Below are positions 36,467 through 45,541 of a stretch of 64,000 nucleotides of DNA, piece by piece (the stretch's first letter is position 1; every line of letters starts with the position of its first letter). This DNA comes from Sphingomonadales bacterium Ga0077557 (GTDB lineage: Bacteria > Pseudomonadota > Alphaproteobacteria > Sphingomonadales > Sphingomonadaceae). The stretch lies in contig LNFI01000032.1 of NCBI GenBank assembly GCA_001464615.1, forward strand, positions 124,001 through 188,000, written 5' to 3'. The notes under the pieces were generated by a model, which saw nothing but the letters and a program-made list of their open reading frames with translations, was not told where the DNA came from and ran no database searches. The translations under genes were made by a program, and so were the position numbers.

Positions 36467-37813
36467 ATGATGATCAGGACGACGATGACGGCAATGGCGC
36501 TGGCGATCGCAAGCATCACGGTCGCGCAGGCGCAAAGCGCGCCGCCTGTTGTGAAAACGATCTACATCCAGGCCGGCACGCTGCTCGACCGACCGGGGCA
36601 AGCGCCGCGCGGCAACACGACGATCATCGTGCGCGGCGGCAAGATCGCCGAGCTTCGTGACGGTTTTGTCGCGCCTGAAGCTGGGGCAACGCTAATCGAT
36701 CTGAAAGACAAATATGTCCTGCCCGGGCTGATCGACCTGCATGTCCACCTGACCGGAATCGCCGGGGATCCGCTGCGTGCGCGGCTCGGCGAATTGACGC
36801 GCGACCGGGCCGATGATCTCATCGAAGCACAGAAAAATGCGCGTGCCGATCTTGAAGCCGGGTTCACCACGGTGCGTGATCTGGGCGGCGACGCGCGAAG
36901 CATTCGGGCACTGCGCGATGCCATTGACGCGGGTACCGTCGAAGGGCCGACGATCGTCAACGCCGGGCAAATGGTGTCGGTCACCGGCGGCCATGGCGAT
37001 GGCACCAACGGGCTGGCCGAAGAATTTGCTGATGTCGTTCATAGCCACCAGATCAATACGTGCGACGGCCCGGATGATTGCCGCCGCGCGGTCCGGTCGC
37101 AGATCGGGCTCGGCGCGCAAGTCATCAAGTTCGCGGCCACCGGTGGGGTGCTCTCCAATGTTGCGGGCGGGCTGGGGCGGCAGATGACGCCCGAGGAGAT
37201 GAAGGCGATCATCGACACCGCGCATAGTTTCGGCCGCAAGGTCGCCGCGCACAGCCATGCCGCCGAAGGAACCAAGGCGGCGCTGGCCGCCGGGGTCGAT
37301 TCGATCGAACATGGCACCTTTATCGACGACGAGGCGGTCGCGCTGTTCAAGGCGAAGGGCGCCTATCTGGTGCCGACGATGCTCGCCCCCGTCGCAGCGC
37401 TGGCCCAGGCGCGTGGTGGGCAATTGCCGCCAGCGACGATCCCCAAGGCAGAGGCCGCAGCGGCGGCGATGCTCGCCAGCCACACACGGGCGATCGCGGC
37501 GGGGGTGAAGGTCGCGTTCGGCACCGACACTGGCGTGTCAAAGCATGGCGACAATGCCCAGGAATTCGCGCTGATGGTGAAGGCAGGGATGACGCCGATG
37601 GCAGCGATTCGCGCCGCCACAGTCAGCGCTGCCGATCTGCTTGGTCGGTTGGACCAGCTCGGTACAATCGAGCCCGGCAAGATGGCGGACATCATCGCGG
37701 TCATCGGCGATCCGGTCGCCGACGTGACGCGGCTGGAAAAGGTCGATTTCGTCATGCACGGCGGCGTCACGGTTAAGGCGGGTGGTCAGCGCCAGGCCTT
37801 CCCACCCAACTGA
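36467..37813 (+). CDS. exported amidohydrolase, imidazolonepropionase-like
   Basis: This protein of about 448 residues has a signal peptide ending in AQAQ and a metal-dependent amidohydrolase barrel. The metal motifs are LIDLHVHLTG, a Lys in VIKFAATGGV, AAHSHAAEG, SIEHGTF and the Asp in FGTDTGVSKHGDN. The motif order is that of the imidazolonepropionase-like subgroup, which includes periplasmic dipeptidases and Xaa-Pro-like enzymes. The exact substrate is unknown. The start is among closely spaced ATGs at 36449, 36467 and 36470; the AGGGGA upstream favours the last two. Confidence 0.85.
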   Translation: MMIRTTMTAMALAIASITVAQAQSAPPVVKTIYIQAGTLLDRPGQAPRGNTTIIVRGGKIAELRDGFVAPEAGATLIDLKDKYVLPGLIDLHVHLTGIAGDPLRARLGELTRDRADDLIEAQKNARADLEAGFTTVRDLGGDARSIRALRDAIDAGTVEGPTIVNAGQMVSVTGGHGDGTNGLAEEFADVVHSHQINTCDGPDDCRRAVRSQIGLGAQVIKFAATGGVLSNVAGGLGRQMTPEEMKAIIDTAHSFGRKVAAHSHAAEGTKAALAAGVDSIEHGTFIDDEAVALFKAKGAYLVPTMLAPVAALAQARGGQLPPATIPKAEAAAAAMLASHTRAIAAGVKVAFGTDTGVSKHGDNAQEFALMVKAGMTPMAAIRAATVSAADLLGRLDQLGTIEPGKMADIIAVIGDPVADVTRLEKVDFVMHGGVTVKAGGQRQAFPPN

Positions 37814-37907
37814 GCTGAACAACACCGCCTGATAACGATGGTTGAGCGCGCCCGCCCAATGGCCTAGACGACCGCGCTCACCCCAATTGACGAAGAGTTC
37901 GACACCC

Positions 37908-38147
37908 ATGAGCGATAACATCTCCGCCGAGCAGCTGCGCCTTCTCATCGAACGGATCGAGCGGCTGGAGGAAGAGAAGAAGGCGATGGCCGACGATATC
38001 AAGGACGTCTACGCCGAGGCCAAGGCCACCGGCTTCGACACCAAGACGATGCGGACGATCGTGCGGCTGCGGAAGATGGAAAAGCATCACCGCGACGAGG
38101 CGGAGATGCTGCTGGAAACCTACAAGGCGGCGCTCGGCCTGGCGTAA
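37908..38147 (+). CDS. gapR: GapR-type DUF2312 nucleoid protein
   Basis: This 79-residue protein is highly charged and mostly helical: [20 protein letters not shown] and [20 protein letters not shown] are the DUF2312/GapR core. In Caulobacter, GapR is a dimer/tetramer that clamps AT-rich, overtwisted DNA ahead of replication and transcription and supports asymmetric division. Sequence similarity to the GapR region is strong by eye. The start at 37908 follows the amidohydrolase by about 95 bases; an earlier in-frame ATG at 37842 gives an unrelated leader. Confidence 0.88.
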   Translation: MSDNISAEQLRLLIERIERLEEEKKAMADDIKDVYAEAKATGFDTKTMRTIVRLRKMEKHHRDEAEMLLETYKAALGLA

Positions 38148-38186
38148 TGCCGCCCGCTTGCGCCCCACCACTGACAGAGACCGATT

Positions 38187-38930
38187 ATGGCAGGCCATTC
38201 CAAGTTCAAGAACATCATGCACCGCAAGGGTGCGCAGGATAAGAAGCGCTCGTCGCTGTTTTCCAAGCTCAGCCGCGAAATCACCGTCGCGGCAAAGATG
38301 GGCCTGCCCGATCCGGACATGAACCCGCGGCTGCGCGCCGCCGTCAACGCGGCCAAGGCGGCGTCGCTCCCGAAGGACAATATCCAGCGTTCGATCGACA
38401 AGGCGACGCGCGGCGATGCTGAGACCTATGAAGAAATCCGCTATGAGGGTTTCGGCCCTGGCGGCGTGTCGCTGATCATTGAGGCATTGACCGACAATCG
38501 CAACCGGACCGCGACCAATGTCCGCACCGCGGTTTCCAAAAACGGCGGCAATCTGGGCGCGTCCGGCTCGGTCAGTCACGCCTTCGACCGGATGGGGTTG
38601 ATCAGCTATCCCGCCAGCGTCGGCGATGGCGATAAGGTGTTCGAAGCAGCGCTCGAAGCGGGTGCCGAAGATGTCTCTTCGAGCGAGGACGGCCATGAAA
38701 TCTGGACCGCGCAGGGTGACCTGCACGAGGTGGTGAAGGCGCTGACCCCGGTGCTTGGCGAGCCCGAAGGCGCCAAGCTTGCCTGGCGCCCGCAGACGAT
38801 GGTCGAGGTGGGCGAGGATGATGCCGGTTTGTTGTTCAAGCTGATCGACACGCTCGACGATGACGATGATGTGCAGACCGTTTGGGGCAATTACGAAGTG
38901 TCCGACGCGGTGATGGAGAAGCTTGGTTGA
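38187..38930 (+). CDS. yebC: YebC/PmpR family regulator
   Basis: This 247-residue protein starts [18 protein letters not shown], the near-invariant YebC N-terminus. It contains [19 protein letters not shown] and ends [19 protein letters not shown]. YebC family proteins are cytosolic; some bind promoters, and some help ribosomes through proline runs. It is the usual upstream neighbour of ruvC in many bacteria, and here ruvC follows after a 328-base repeat-filled gap. Length is normal. Confidence 0.95.
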   Translation: MAGHSKFKNIMHRKGAQDKKRSSLFSKLSREITVAAKMGLPDPDMNPRLRAAVNAAKAASLPKDNIQRSIDKATRGDAETYEEIRYEGFGPGGVSLIIEALTDNRNRTATNVRTAVSKNGGNLGASGSVSHAFDRMGLISYPASVGDGDKVFEAALEAGAEDVSSSEDGHEIWTAQGDLHEVVKALTPVLGEPEGAKLAWRPQTMVEVGEDDAGLLFKLIDTLDDDDDVQTVWGNYEVSDAVMEKLG

Positions 38931-38963
38931 GCCTTCGATCGCGCGAGCAGGCGAAAGATTTGT

Positions 38964-39228
38964 TCGCGCGGAGACGCGGAGACGCGGAGAAGGGTTTTGG
39001 GGGTTTCGCGCAGAGGCGCAGAGGACGCAGAGAAGGTCGCTCGGTGGGGAGACCAGTTGCGACAGCGACCATAAATCTGAATGAGGGTCTCGCTGGCGCG
39101 AGACGGTGCCCGCACGCGAAACGCCTCCGCGTCCTCTGCGCCTCTGCGCGAACCAAAACCTTCTACACCTTAGCGCCTTCCCGCCTTTGCGCGAACAACC
39201 CTTCTTCCTTCTTCTCCGCGTCTCCGCG
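38964..39228. repeat. nested inverted repeats between yebC and ruvC
   Basis: The gap between yebC and ruvC is filled with tandem short units of the type GCGGAGAC and GCAGAGGC in inverted order. The 18 bases at 38975-38992 are exactly complementary to 39211-39228, and the 22 bases at 39007-39028 are exactly complementary to 39129-39150, nested inside. The transcript could fold into a very long hairpin just before ruvC. Long open frames cross it on the minus strand but have no homology I can see, and they are shadows of the repeats. Confidence 0.8.
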
Positions 39229-39258
39229 CCTCCGCGTGAACCAACCTTCTTCAGAACG

Positions 39259-39744
39259 ATGATCATCCTCGGCCTCGACCCCGGCCTCGGCACCACCGGC
39301 TGGGGCTTGATCCGTGCCGAGGGCAACCGCCTCTCGCACCTCGCCAATGGCCGGTTGAAGACCGACAGCACCGCCGCCCTCCCCCGCCGCCTCGCTCATC
39401 TCGACGCGATGCTGACCGCGCTGGTCGCTGATCACGCGCCGGACAGCGCGGCGGTCGAGGAGGTGTTCGTCAACGCCAACCCGCAATCGACGCTCAAGCT
39501 CGGCCAGGCGCGCGGTGTCGTCATCTGCGCGGTTGCGCGCGGTGGAATCGATGTCGGCGAATACGCCGCCCGGCTGGTGAAAAAGGCGGTAGTCGGCACC
39601 GGCGCGGCGGAAAAGGCGCAGGTCCATGCGATGGTCGCCCGCTTGCTGCCGGGGGTGAAGATCGACGGGGCGGACGCCGCCGATGCGCTGGCGGTGGCAA
39701 TCTGCCACGCGCACCATCTGGCGTCGGCGCGGCGTATCCCCTAG
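39259..39744 (+). CDS. ruvC: Holliday junction resolvase RuvC
   Basis: RuvC cuts Holliday junctions during recombinational repair. The 161-residue protein starts [17 protein letters not shown] with the first catalytic Asp. It has the catalytic Glu in [14 protein letters not shown], and the last acidic pair in [14 protein letters not shown]. It is slightly shorter than the 173-residue E. coli protein but complete. I chose the ATG at 39259; an upstream in-frame ATG at 39106 would add a leader translated from the repeat region. ruvA follows after 9 bases. Confidence 0.96.
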   Translation: MIILGLDPGLGTTGWGLIRAEGNRLSHLANGRLKTDSTAALPRRLAHLDAMLTALVADHAPDSAAVEEVFVNANPQSTLKLGQARGVVICAVARGGIDVGEYAARLVKKAVVGTGAAEKAQVHAMVARLLPGVKIDGADAADALAVAICHAHHLASARRIP

Positions 39745-39753
39745 CACCAGGGG

Positions 39754-40347
39754 ATGATTGCGCATCTGAAAGGCCGCCTCGACGCGACGGGCATCGACCA
39801 TGCCGTGGTTGATGTCGGCGGCGTTGGCTATCTGGTCGGCGCGTCGGCGCGCACGTTGGCTGCAATCGGCCCGATCGGGGAAGCGGTGATGCTCCACACC
39901 GAGATGCTGGTGGGGGAGGATTTTCTCCGGCTGGTCGGCTTTGCCAGTGCCGACGAACGTGATTGGTTCCGGTTGCTCACCGGCGTGCAGGGCGTCGGCG
40001 CGCGCGTGGCGCTGGCGATCCTCTCCGCGCTCGAGCCCGGCGATCTCTCCCGCGCCATCGCGAGCCAAGACAAGGCGATGGTCGCGCGCGCCAACGGCGT
40101 CGGCCCCAAGCTCGCCGAGCGCATCGTGCGCGAATTGAAGGACAAGGTTGGCGGAATCGCGATTGGCGGGGCAAGCGTGTCCGCTGCGCCGACCGGATCG
40201 GGTGCCGACGCGGCATCCGCGTTGCTCAACCTTGGCTTCCGCCCCGCCGAGGCCGCCAGCGCCGTTGCGGCTGCGGAAGAGGAGCTGGGGGCGGGTGCCA
40301 CGCTCGACGCGTTGGTGCGGCTGGCGCTTAGAAAGGCGGCGAAGTAA
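39754..40347 (+). CDS. ruvA: Holliday junction branch migration protein RuvA
   Basis: RuvA binds the Holliday junction and loads the RuvB motor. The 197-residue protein has the N-terminal OB domain ([20 protein letters not shown]), tandem helix-hairpin-helix motifs ([16 protein letters not shown] and [19 protein letters not shown]) and the C-terminal RuvB-contact domain ([18 protein letters not shown]). The ribosome-binding site (CAGGGG) directly abuts the ATG. Instead of ruvB, the next genes are vapX-like, vapD and a VOC protein; ruvB appears 1 kb later. Confidence 0.96.
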   Translation: MIAHLKGRLDATGIDHAVVDVGGVGYLVGASARTLAAIGPIGEAVMLHTEMLVGEDFLRLVGFASADERDWFRLLTGVQGVGARVALAILSALEPGDLSRAIASQDKAMVARANGVGPKLAERIVRELKDKVGGIAIGGASVSAAPTGSGADAASALLNLGFRPAEAASAVAAAEEELGAGATLDALVRLALRKAAK

Positions 40348-40348
40348 C

Positions 40349-40588
40349 ATGACCATTGTTGGGATCAGCACGCCATCAGCCGCCACCGGAAGGGTGATCA
40401 TCACAAAGAGGGAGATTCTTGTTGGAACCGTCCGCCGCATTGGTCGGAATGGGCCCCCCTATGAGGTTTTCGGTGGCGTCAGTGAAACAGGCGATGGCAA
40501 GAAGCAGATGCGCATTCATATGATCGAATCTGACGAAGACCTTGATTATCCCATTGAGGATATTCTGCGCGATCCGCTGGACGACTGA
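40349..40588 (+). CDS. DUF5397-like / VapX-type antitoxin candidate
   Basis: This 79-residue acidic protein contains ILVGTVRRIGRNGPPYEVFG and a C-terminal MIESDEDLDYPIEDILRDPL. The pattern resembles the DUF5397 family, small proteins often encoded directly before vapD. Its ATG follows the ruvA TAA by one base. Its TGA shares a base with the vapD ATG, so ruvA, this gene and vapD are tightly coupled. By position it would be the antitoxin of a VapX/VapD pair; that role is inferred and not proven for DUF5397. Confidence 0.7.
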   Translation: MTIVGISTPSAATGRVIITKREILVGTVRRIGRNGPPYEVFGGVSETGDGKKQMRIHMIESDEDLDYPIEDILRDPLDD

Positions 40589-40866
40589 TGTTCGCGATCG
40601 GCTTTGATTTATTGTGGAACCAAACCAAGCTGACCCATCCCAAGGGCCTGTCGCAGGCTTATGCGGAAATCGGGGCCGTGTTGAACCGCTATGGCTTTCA
40701 GAGGGTTCAGGGCAGCGATTATATCTCGACCAACGATAGTCTGGTCAATGTCACCCTCGCGATGAATGCTTTGCGGGCATTGCCGTGGTTCCCGACCTGC
40801 GTTCACGACATCCGGGCGTTCAAGGTCGAGCATTGGAGCGACTTTACGGACTTTATGAAGTCGTGA
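40588..40866 (+). CDS. vapD: VapD-family endoribonuclease
   Basis: This 92-residue protein starts MFAIGFDLLWNQTKL, with the early Asp7 of VapD/Cas2-like ferredoxin folds. It continues SQAYAEIGAVLNRYGFQRVQ, QGSDYISTNDSLVNV and ALPWFPTCVHDIRAFKVE, all VapD features. VapD proteins are dimeric RNases found in pathogens and plasmids, for example Haemophilus vapXD. The gene overlaps its upstream partner by one base. Finding it inside a ruv operon is unusual and suggests insertion. Confidence 0.85.
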   Translation: MFAIGFDLLWNQTKLTHPKGLSQAYAEIGAVLNRYGFQRVQGSDYISTNDSLVNVTLAMNALRALPWFPTCVHDIRAFKVEHWSDFTDFMKS

Positions 40867-40913
40867 TGGCCACCGCAGATAAGCGCAAAGAGATGAAGGT
40901 CGGCATTTGCCTT

Positions 40914-40951
40914 GCCCTCGCAGGCATGGCCTTGGCAGTGCCTGCGAGGGC
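40914..40951 (+). terminator. perfect 13-bp hairpin after vapD
   Basis: GCCCTCGCAGGCA at 40914-40926 is exactly complementary to 40939-40951 with a 12-base loop. It lies 48 bases after the vapD stop. The bases after it are not T-rich, so it may be an attenuator or RNA-stability element rather than a classic terminator. It falls inside an upstream extension of the next reading frame, arguing that the extension is not translated. Confidence 0.5.
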
Positions 40952-40982
40952 GCGCTCGCAAGATAAGCCTCAGGAGGCGCTG

Positions 40983-41360
40983 GTGTCAAAACCGTCCAAC
41001 CCGATTGCCTATGTCGAGCTGCCCGTCACTGACCTTGATCGCGCCATGGCTTTTTACACCGCGATCTTGGGGTTCACGCTCGAACGCCAGACGCTCGATG
41101 GCTATGACATGGCGCTGTTTCCGGCTGCGGAGGGTGCCGCCGGCGCATCAGGGGCGCTGGTGAAGGGCGATGTCTATTTGCCGGGCAAGCGCGGGCCGAT
41201 CGTCTATTTCGCCGTGGACGATATCGACAGCGTCCTGGCCCGAGCAAAGGCGCGTGGGGGGAAGATCCTGTATGATAAAAAGGATGTTGGCGCGTTTGGC
41301 TTCGTTGCGGAAATCGAGGACAGCGAGGGCAACCGCATTGCCCTAAGCCAGCCAAAATGA
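40983..41360 (+). CDS. VOC family (glyoxalase-like) protein
   Basis: This protein of about 125 residues has the vicinal-oxygen-chelate fold. It starts (V)[20 protein letters not shown], then has [13 protein letters not shown] and later [20 protein letters not shown] and [17 protein letters not shown]. Its function is unknown; VOC proteins include isomerases, dioxygenases and antibiotic-binding proteins. I chose GTG at 40983, five bases after a perfect AGGAGG. An upstream ATG at 40866 or 40893 would add a leader that looks like a signal peptide but is encoded across the hairpin. Its stop overlaps the ruvB ATG. Confidence 0.75.
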   Translation: MSKPSNPIAYVELPVTDLDRAMAFYTAILGFTLERQTLDGYDMALFPAAEGAAGASGALVKGDVYLPGKRGPIVYFAVDDIDSVLARAKARGGKILYDKKDVGAFGFVAEIEDSEGNRIALSQPK

Positions 41361-42382
41361 CCGACGATCGCCTCCTCACCCCCGGCCGCAAGCCCGAGGA
41401 TATCGACGCCGCACTGCGCCCGAAGTCGCTCGACGAATTTGTCGGGCAAAAGGCGGCGCGCGAGAATTTGCGGGTGTTCATCAACGCCGCCAAGGCGCGC
41501 GGCGATGCGCTTGATCACGTGCTGTTCTTTGGGCCCCCGGGGCTGGGCAAGACGACACTCGCGCAGATCATCGCGCGCGAACTCGGCGTGGGCTTTCGCG
41601 CGACATCGGGCCCGGTCATTGCCAAGTCGGGCGATCTCGCCGCGCTGCTGACCAATTTGGAAGACGGCGATGTCCTGTTCATCGACGAAATCCACCGGCT
41701 CGCGCCTGCGGTCGAGGAGATTCTCTATCCCGCGATGGAAGACCGGGCGCTTGATCTGATGATCGGCGAAGGGCCGTCGGCGCGCAGCGTGCGGATCGAT
41801 TTGCCCAAATTCACGCTGGTTGGCGCAACGACCCGGCAGGGATTGCTGACCACGCCGCTCAGAGACCGCTTCGGCATCCCGGTACGGCTGCATTTCTACA
41901 CCGTTGATGAGCTTGAAAAGGTTGTCGCGCGGGCGGCCGGGCTGCTCGACCTCGCTTTGTCGAGCGACGGCGCGACTGAAGTGGCGCGGCGCGCGCGCGG
42001 CACCCCGCGTATTGCTGGGCGGTTGCTCCGCCGGGTGCGCGATTTCGCGCATGCCGCTGGCCATGCAATCGTCGACGCCAGGGCAGCCGATGCAGCGCTC
42101 AACCGGCTGGAGGTCGATTCGCTCGGGCTCGATGCGATGGACCGGCGCTATTTGATGATGATCGCCGATATTTATCGCGGTGGCCCGGTCGGGGTGGAAA
42201 CGCTGGCGGCGGGCCTCAGCGAACCGCGCGATACGATTGAGGAAGTGATCGAGCCCTATCTGATCCAGCTCGGCCTTGTCGCGCGGACAGCGCGCGGGCG
42301 CTGCCTCAATGCCTTGGGTTGGAAACATCTCGGCCTCAATCCGCCGCCCGGTGCGCAGGACGGGCTGTTCGATCAGGGCTGA
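41357..42382 (+). CDS. ruvB: Holliday junction branch migration ATPase RuvB
   Basis: RuvB is the hexameric AAA+ motor that moves Holliday junctions with RuvA. The 341-residue protein has [14 protein letters not shown] near the N-terminus, Walker [17 protein letters not shown], Walker [12 protein letters not shown], sensor 1 [11 protein letters not shown] and a C-terminal winged helix ([18 protein letters not shown]). Its ATG overlaps the VOC stop by 4 bases (ATGA). The C-terminal end overlaps the convergent permease gene by 10 bases. Confidence 0.97.
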   Translation: MTDDRLLTPGRKPEDIDAALRPKSLDEFVGQKAARENLRVFINAAKARGDALDHVLFFGPPGLGKTTLAQIIARELGVGFRATSGPVIAKSGDLAALLTNLEDGDVLFIDEIHRLAPAVEEILYPAMEDRALDLMIGEGPSARSVRIDLPKFTLVGATTRQGLLTTPLRDRFGIPVRLHFYTVDELEKVVARAAGLLDLALSSDGATEVARRARGTPRIAGRLLRRVRDFAHAAGHAIVDARAADAALNRLEVDSLGLDAMDRRYLMMIADIYRGGPVGVETLAAGLSEPRDTIEEVIEPYLIQLGLVARTARGRCLNALGWKHLGLNPPPGAQDGLFDQG

Positions 42383-43821
42383 CCGAGAAAGTAGACGCTC
42401 ACCGCAGCAATGCCGCCGCAGATAATCGTCACGACGATCCCTAGGATGCCGGCAATAACCCCACTGCCGCGTCGCCGATTGAAGGATTTGCGCGGCATCG
42501 GCTTGCCGAAGCTGAGTTCGATCACGCCTGCCAGCACGCCGGCGATGACAGTCATCACCAAGGTGACGATCCCGCCGAGCGGCGATTGCAGCGTCACCGC
42601 GATGGGCAGGACGATGCCGATCGGGGCGGCCATGGCGAGTGCTGCCACCAGCTTGGCGCGATTGACCTCGGCCTTGTCGATTGGGGCGACAGTCAGAAGA
42701 TCGGGGGCGTCTTCTGCCGAAATGGTTAGCCAGGCGAAGCTACCGACGAGCTGACCGACCACAAGCACGCTGGCAAAGGCGAGCGACGCGGCAAACGGCA
42801 CGTTGCTGCCCCCGCGCCCACCCAGGCCCAGGAACATCAACGGCGCGAGATAGACCAGCCGCAGGACGATCTGGAACGCCAACGCCGGATCGCGCAGCAG
42901 CAGCCGGAATTCCTTGGCAAAGATGGTGCCGAACAGCCCCGATTTGAAATGCCGCCGGATGCCGCGCCGCGATGCCTTGGTGCGGGCCAGCCGCATCCCG
43001 GCCGCCTGATAGCTTGCCAGGAAGCGCGACTGGAATAATCGGCTCGCCACGGTGAATAGAATCAGCGTTGCGCCGAGCAGTAGGGCAATGGCGATCGGTT
43101 CGCCAAAGGCAGCCCGGCCCGGCACCGATCCCAGCGGACTTTCTCCAATCCGGCTGTCGCGCAGCCGTTCAAAAATCTCGATACGCCCGCGCCCGGGGCG
43201 ATCACGCGACAGCAGTTGCGAAACGATGAAGAAACCGCCGCCGAGCAAGGCGGCGGTGATTTGCCCCACCGTGCGCGCGGCACGCGGTCCGGCGATCCCG
43301 GCGATCAACAGCGTGATGCCCAGCCCGATACACGCCGCGGTCAGCGCGAGCGCAACGAGCAGTGGGATCACTCCCCAGAATTGCGGATGACCGATCGCCG
43401 CCAACGGCACGACGATTGGCAGTGTCAGCACCGCATAAGTCAGCACGATAGTCGCCGCGATGCCGATCAGCTTGGCCTGGAGCACGGTGCGCTCGCCCGC
43501 CGGGGACGATAGCAGCAGATCGAGATCGCCAGCATCATAGAGCGTGCGATAGCTGGCCAACACCGCCTGGGTGGCCATCAGCGACAGGGCCAGCAAACTA
43601 ACGGCGAGCAGACCGTCGAAGATGATCGGGCTTGGTGTCAGGGCAATATCGCGCAGTCCAAGCGCAATGCTGATCCCGATCGCGACATAGCCGAACAACA
43701 ACAACAGGCCCAACCAGGTTGAGAGTGCCCGCCGCCTGACCCCGCGCAGATTGAGCCGCAATTCATGCAGCACCAGCCAGCCAAAGGACCCGGCGGGCAA
43801 GCCGCGCATCAGCCAGGTCAT
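42373..43821 (-). CDS. ABC-2 type transporter permease
   Basis: This 482-residue polytopic protein has about ten to twelve membrane segments, a cytoplasmic N-terminus and a central charged stretch (about 280-310). It is coupled by a 4-base overlap to the ATPase gene 43818-44567, so the pair forms an ABC exporter. The topology is that of ABC-2 family permeases; no substrate-defining motif is visible. Nearby genes give no clue to the cargo. It reads toward and overlaps ruvB by 10 bases. Confidence 0.82.
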   Translation of the reverse strand: MTWLMRGLPAGSFGWLVLHELRLNLRGVRRRALSTWLGLLLLFGYVAIGISIALGLRDIALTPSPIIFDGLLAVSLLALSLMATQAVLASYRTLYDAGDLDLLLSSPAGERTVLQAKLIGIAATIVLTYAVLTLPIVVPLAAIGHPQFWGVIPLLVALALTAACIGLGITLLIAGIAGPRAARTVGQITAALLGGGFFIVSQLLSRDRPGRGRIEIFERLRDSRIGESPLGSVPGRAAFGEPIAIALLLGATLILFTVASRLFQSRFLASYQAAGMRLARTKASRRGIRRHFKSGLFGTIFAKEFRLLLRDPALAFQIVLRLVYLAPLMFLGLGGRGGSNVPFAASLAFASVLVVGQLVGSFAWLTISAEDAPDLLTVAPIDKAEVNRAKLVAALAMAAPIGIVLPIAVTLQSPLGGIVTLVMTVIAGVLAGVIELSFGKPMPRKSFNRRRGSGVIAGILGIVVTIICGGIAAVSVYFLGQP

Positions 43822-44567
43822 TCGGCGGAGGTCCCCGGTGCTTGGGTCAAGCGGATAAAGGCGTCTTCCAGCGTTGACTCATCCGATCCGACCTTTTCGC
43901 GCAATTCGGCCATCGTGCCTTCGACGAGCATCTTGCCGTGCGCGATGATGCCGATCCGGTCGGCGAGCCGTTCGGCAACTTCCAGAATATGGGTGGTGAC
44001 GATCACTGTCGCGCCGCCATCCACCTGTGCGCGCAAGGCATCCTTCACGCTGCGCGCCATTTGCGCGTCGAGCCCCGTCAATGGTTCATCAAGGATCAGC
44101 AGGCGTGGTTTGTGAATCAGCGCCCCGGCCAGCGCGACCTTTTGCTTCATGCCGCGCGAAAATCCCTCGCACCGCGTGTCGCGGACATCCCATAGATCGA
44201 GCCACTGGAGCAATTCTTCGGCCGCTGGCGCCGCCTCGGCTGGCTTGATCCGCCACAGGCCAGCGACAAAGGCGAGATATTCGGCCGGGCTCAATTTATC
44301 ATAGAGCATCGGTTCATCGGGCAACCAGGCGGTCATCGCCTTGGCCGCACCCGGCTGGCGCTGGGTATTCACGCCGTAAATTTCGATCAGCCCGGCATCG
44401 GGCTTGGCCAGCCCAGTCACCATCCGCAGCGTGGTCGTCTTGCCCGCACCATTGGGGCCCAGCAGCGCATAAAGCTGCCCTGCCGGCACATCGAGATCCA
44501 GGCCGGTGATTACCGGTTTGTCAAAGGCCTTGGCAAGGCCGCGGATGCGCAGGGCGGGGGGTGTCAT
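43818..44567 (-). CDS. ABC transporter ATP-binding protein
   Basis: This 249-residue ATPase has Walker A GPNGAGKTTTLRM, an ABC signature variant FSRGMKQKVALAGAL, Walker B PRLLILDEPLTGLD and the switch His in TTHILEVAE. It resembles exporter ATPases of the CcmA/NatA type. It precedes the permease gene by a 4-base overlap in transcription order. The 49-base gap to the small membrane protein upstream may separate two operons. Confidence 0.93.
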   Translation of the reverse strand: MTPPALRIRGLAKAFDKPVITGLDLDVPAGQLYALLGPNGAGKTTTLRMVTGLAKPDAGLIEIYGVNTQRQPGAAKAMTAWLPDEPMLYDKLSPAEYLAFVAGLWRIKPAEAAPAAEELLQWLDLWDVRDTRCEGFSRGMKQKVALAGALIHKPRLLILDEPLTGLDAQMARSVKDALRAQVDGGATVIVTTHILEVAERLADRIGIIAHGKMLVEGTMAELREKVGSDESTLEDAFIRLTQAPGTSAE

Positions 44568-44615
44568 GCCGCTTATCCTATCGCCCGCCGGTGTCGCGTC
44601 CAGCGCGAACAGCGA

Positions 44616-44858
44616 TCAGCGCGCCTGGGTTGGCGGTGGCTTGCTGCCCGGCGTCGATGACCGACCGAATTTCGGGATGCCGAACACGGCGGCTAGCCCG
44701 AGCGAGAGCAGCATGCCGATCACGATCCCCAAAAAGAAGGCGGCTGATAGGTTGATGCTGCCCGAGATCACAAGAATGCCAAGGGCAGAAAAGATGACCG
44801 CCAGGAGGGCGAGGGCAATGATCTTGCGGGTCGGCATGCCGTTGGCTCCGTTGTTCAT
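44616..44858 (-). CDS. small two-helix membrane protein
   Basis: This 80-residue protein has two hydrophobic segments (about 13-32 and 38-58) and a Pro/Ser-rich C-terminal tail. It resembles small inner-membrane proteins of unknown function. Its ATG overlaps the stop of the Xre-family regulator gene by 4 bases, so it is the last gene of the three-gene operon headed at 45527. No family is recognised. Confidence 0.65.
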   Translation of the reverse strand: MNNGANGMPTRKIIALALLAVIFSALGILVISGSINLSAAFFLGIVIGMLLSLGLAAVFGIPKFGRSSTPGSKPPPTQAR

Positions 44859-45067
44859 AACGCGTCGTCCAGAAAGAAAATGGCTTCGACCGGCGCCCCA
44901 AGTGCGCGCGCGAGCTTCAGCGCGAGCAAAGTGGAGGGCACGAAGATCCCGTTTTCCACTGTATTGATTGTCTTGCGGCTGACGCCGACCTGCTCCGCAA
45001 GGTCGGCCTGGGTAAGCCCGGCCTCGCTGCGCATGGTCTTTAGCCGGTTGCTGAGCTGATCAACCAC
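44855..45067 (-). CDS. Xre/Cro-family HTH regulator
   Basis: This short DNA-binding protein (about 70 residues) is essentially one helix-turn-helix domain: LKTMRSEAGLTQADLAEQVG then VSRKTINTVENG and STLLALKLARAL. It is a Cro/CI-type repressor without an effector domain. I start it at GTG 45067, which overlaps the stop of the upstream membrane-protein gene by 8 bases. Longer upstream starts would lie wholly inside that gene. The tandem palindromes at 45542-45577, upstream of the operon, are its probable binding sites. Confidence 0.82.
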   Translation of the reverse strand: MVDQLSNRLKTMRSEAGLTQADLAEQVGVSRKTINTVENGIFVPSTLLALKLARALGAPVEAIFFLDDAL

Positions 45068-45527
45068 GCCAATGTGCCGCGCCTTCAAGCCAGGCGAAGT
45101 GGCACAAAGCCGCCCCCTCACTGCCAAAAATGGCAATGGTCGCAAAGGTGCGCAGGTCGGTGGTAGCAACGCCGCCGAGCCCAATGAAGGTCAGCAGATA
45201 GCCGATGATCGTGATTGCCAGCATTGTCCAAAAGCCGGCCGCCAAGCTGCGTTGCCGGTGATCGCGCGTGACCTCGTCGTTGAGCAGCGCGCGGAGCTGG
45301 CTAGGCTTGGCAAGGCCGCCGCCTGTGGCAACCAGTACCGCGCCCACGCCCGCCAGGAACAGAAATAGGGTATAGACCGGCAGCCCAAAGGCGTCCTGCG
45401 CGTGCAGGTTTGTGCCCCAGGCGATTGTCATGGCGACGAGCCCAAACATCAGCAGCCCGATCATGCCGAGCAGGAGGATGCGCATGCGCCCCATCTCGTC
45501 TGCCTGATCAATGTCGGTTGCCATCAT
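45060..45527 (-). CDS. membrane protein upstream of an Xre regulator
   Basis: This 155-residue protein has four predicted membrane helices and a cytosolic segment of about 40 residues between the second and third (LAKPSQLRALLNDEVTRDHR). It is coupled to the Xre regulator downstream, an arrangement in which a membrane protein could sense a signal and control the repressor. I do not recognise a named family. Its start at 45527 lies 15 bases from the tandem operators and about 100 bases from the divergent ybgC. Confidence 0.7.
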   Translation of the reverse strand: MMATDIDQADEMGRMRILLLGMIGLLMFGLVAMTIAWGTNLHAQDAFGLPVYTLFLFLAGVGAVLVATGGGLAKPSQLRALLNDEVTRDHRQRSLAAGFWTMLAITIIGYLLTFIGLGGVATTDLRTFATIAIFGSEGAALCHFAWLEGAAHWRG

Positions 45528-45541
45528 TGCCGCGCTCCCTT

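Noticed and set aside
37878..39371. 497-codon minus-strand frame across gapR, yebC and the repeats
   Set aside because: It is antisense to three genes and crosses the inverted repeats, where all frames tend to stay open.
40866..40982. Signal-peptide-like leader of the VOC protein
   Set aside because: It is encoded across a perfect hairpin and precedes a GTG with a perfect ribosome-binding site; kept as an alternative only.
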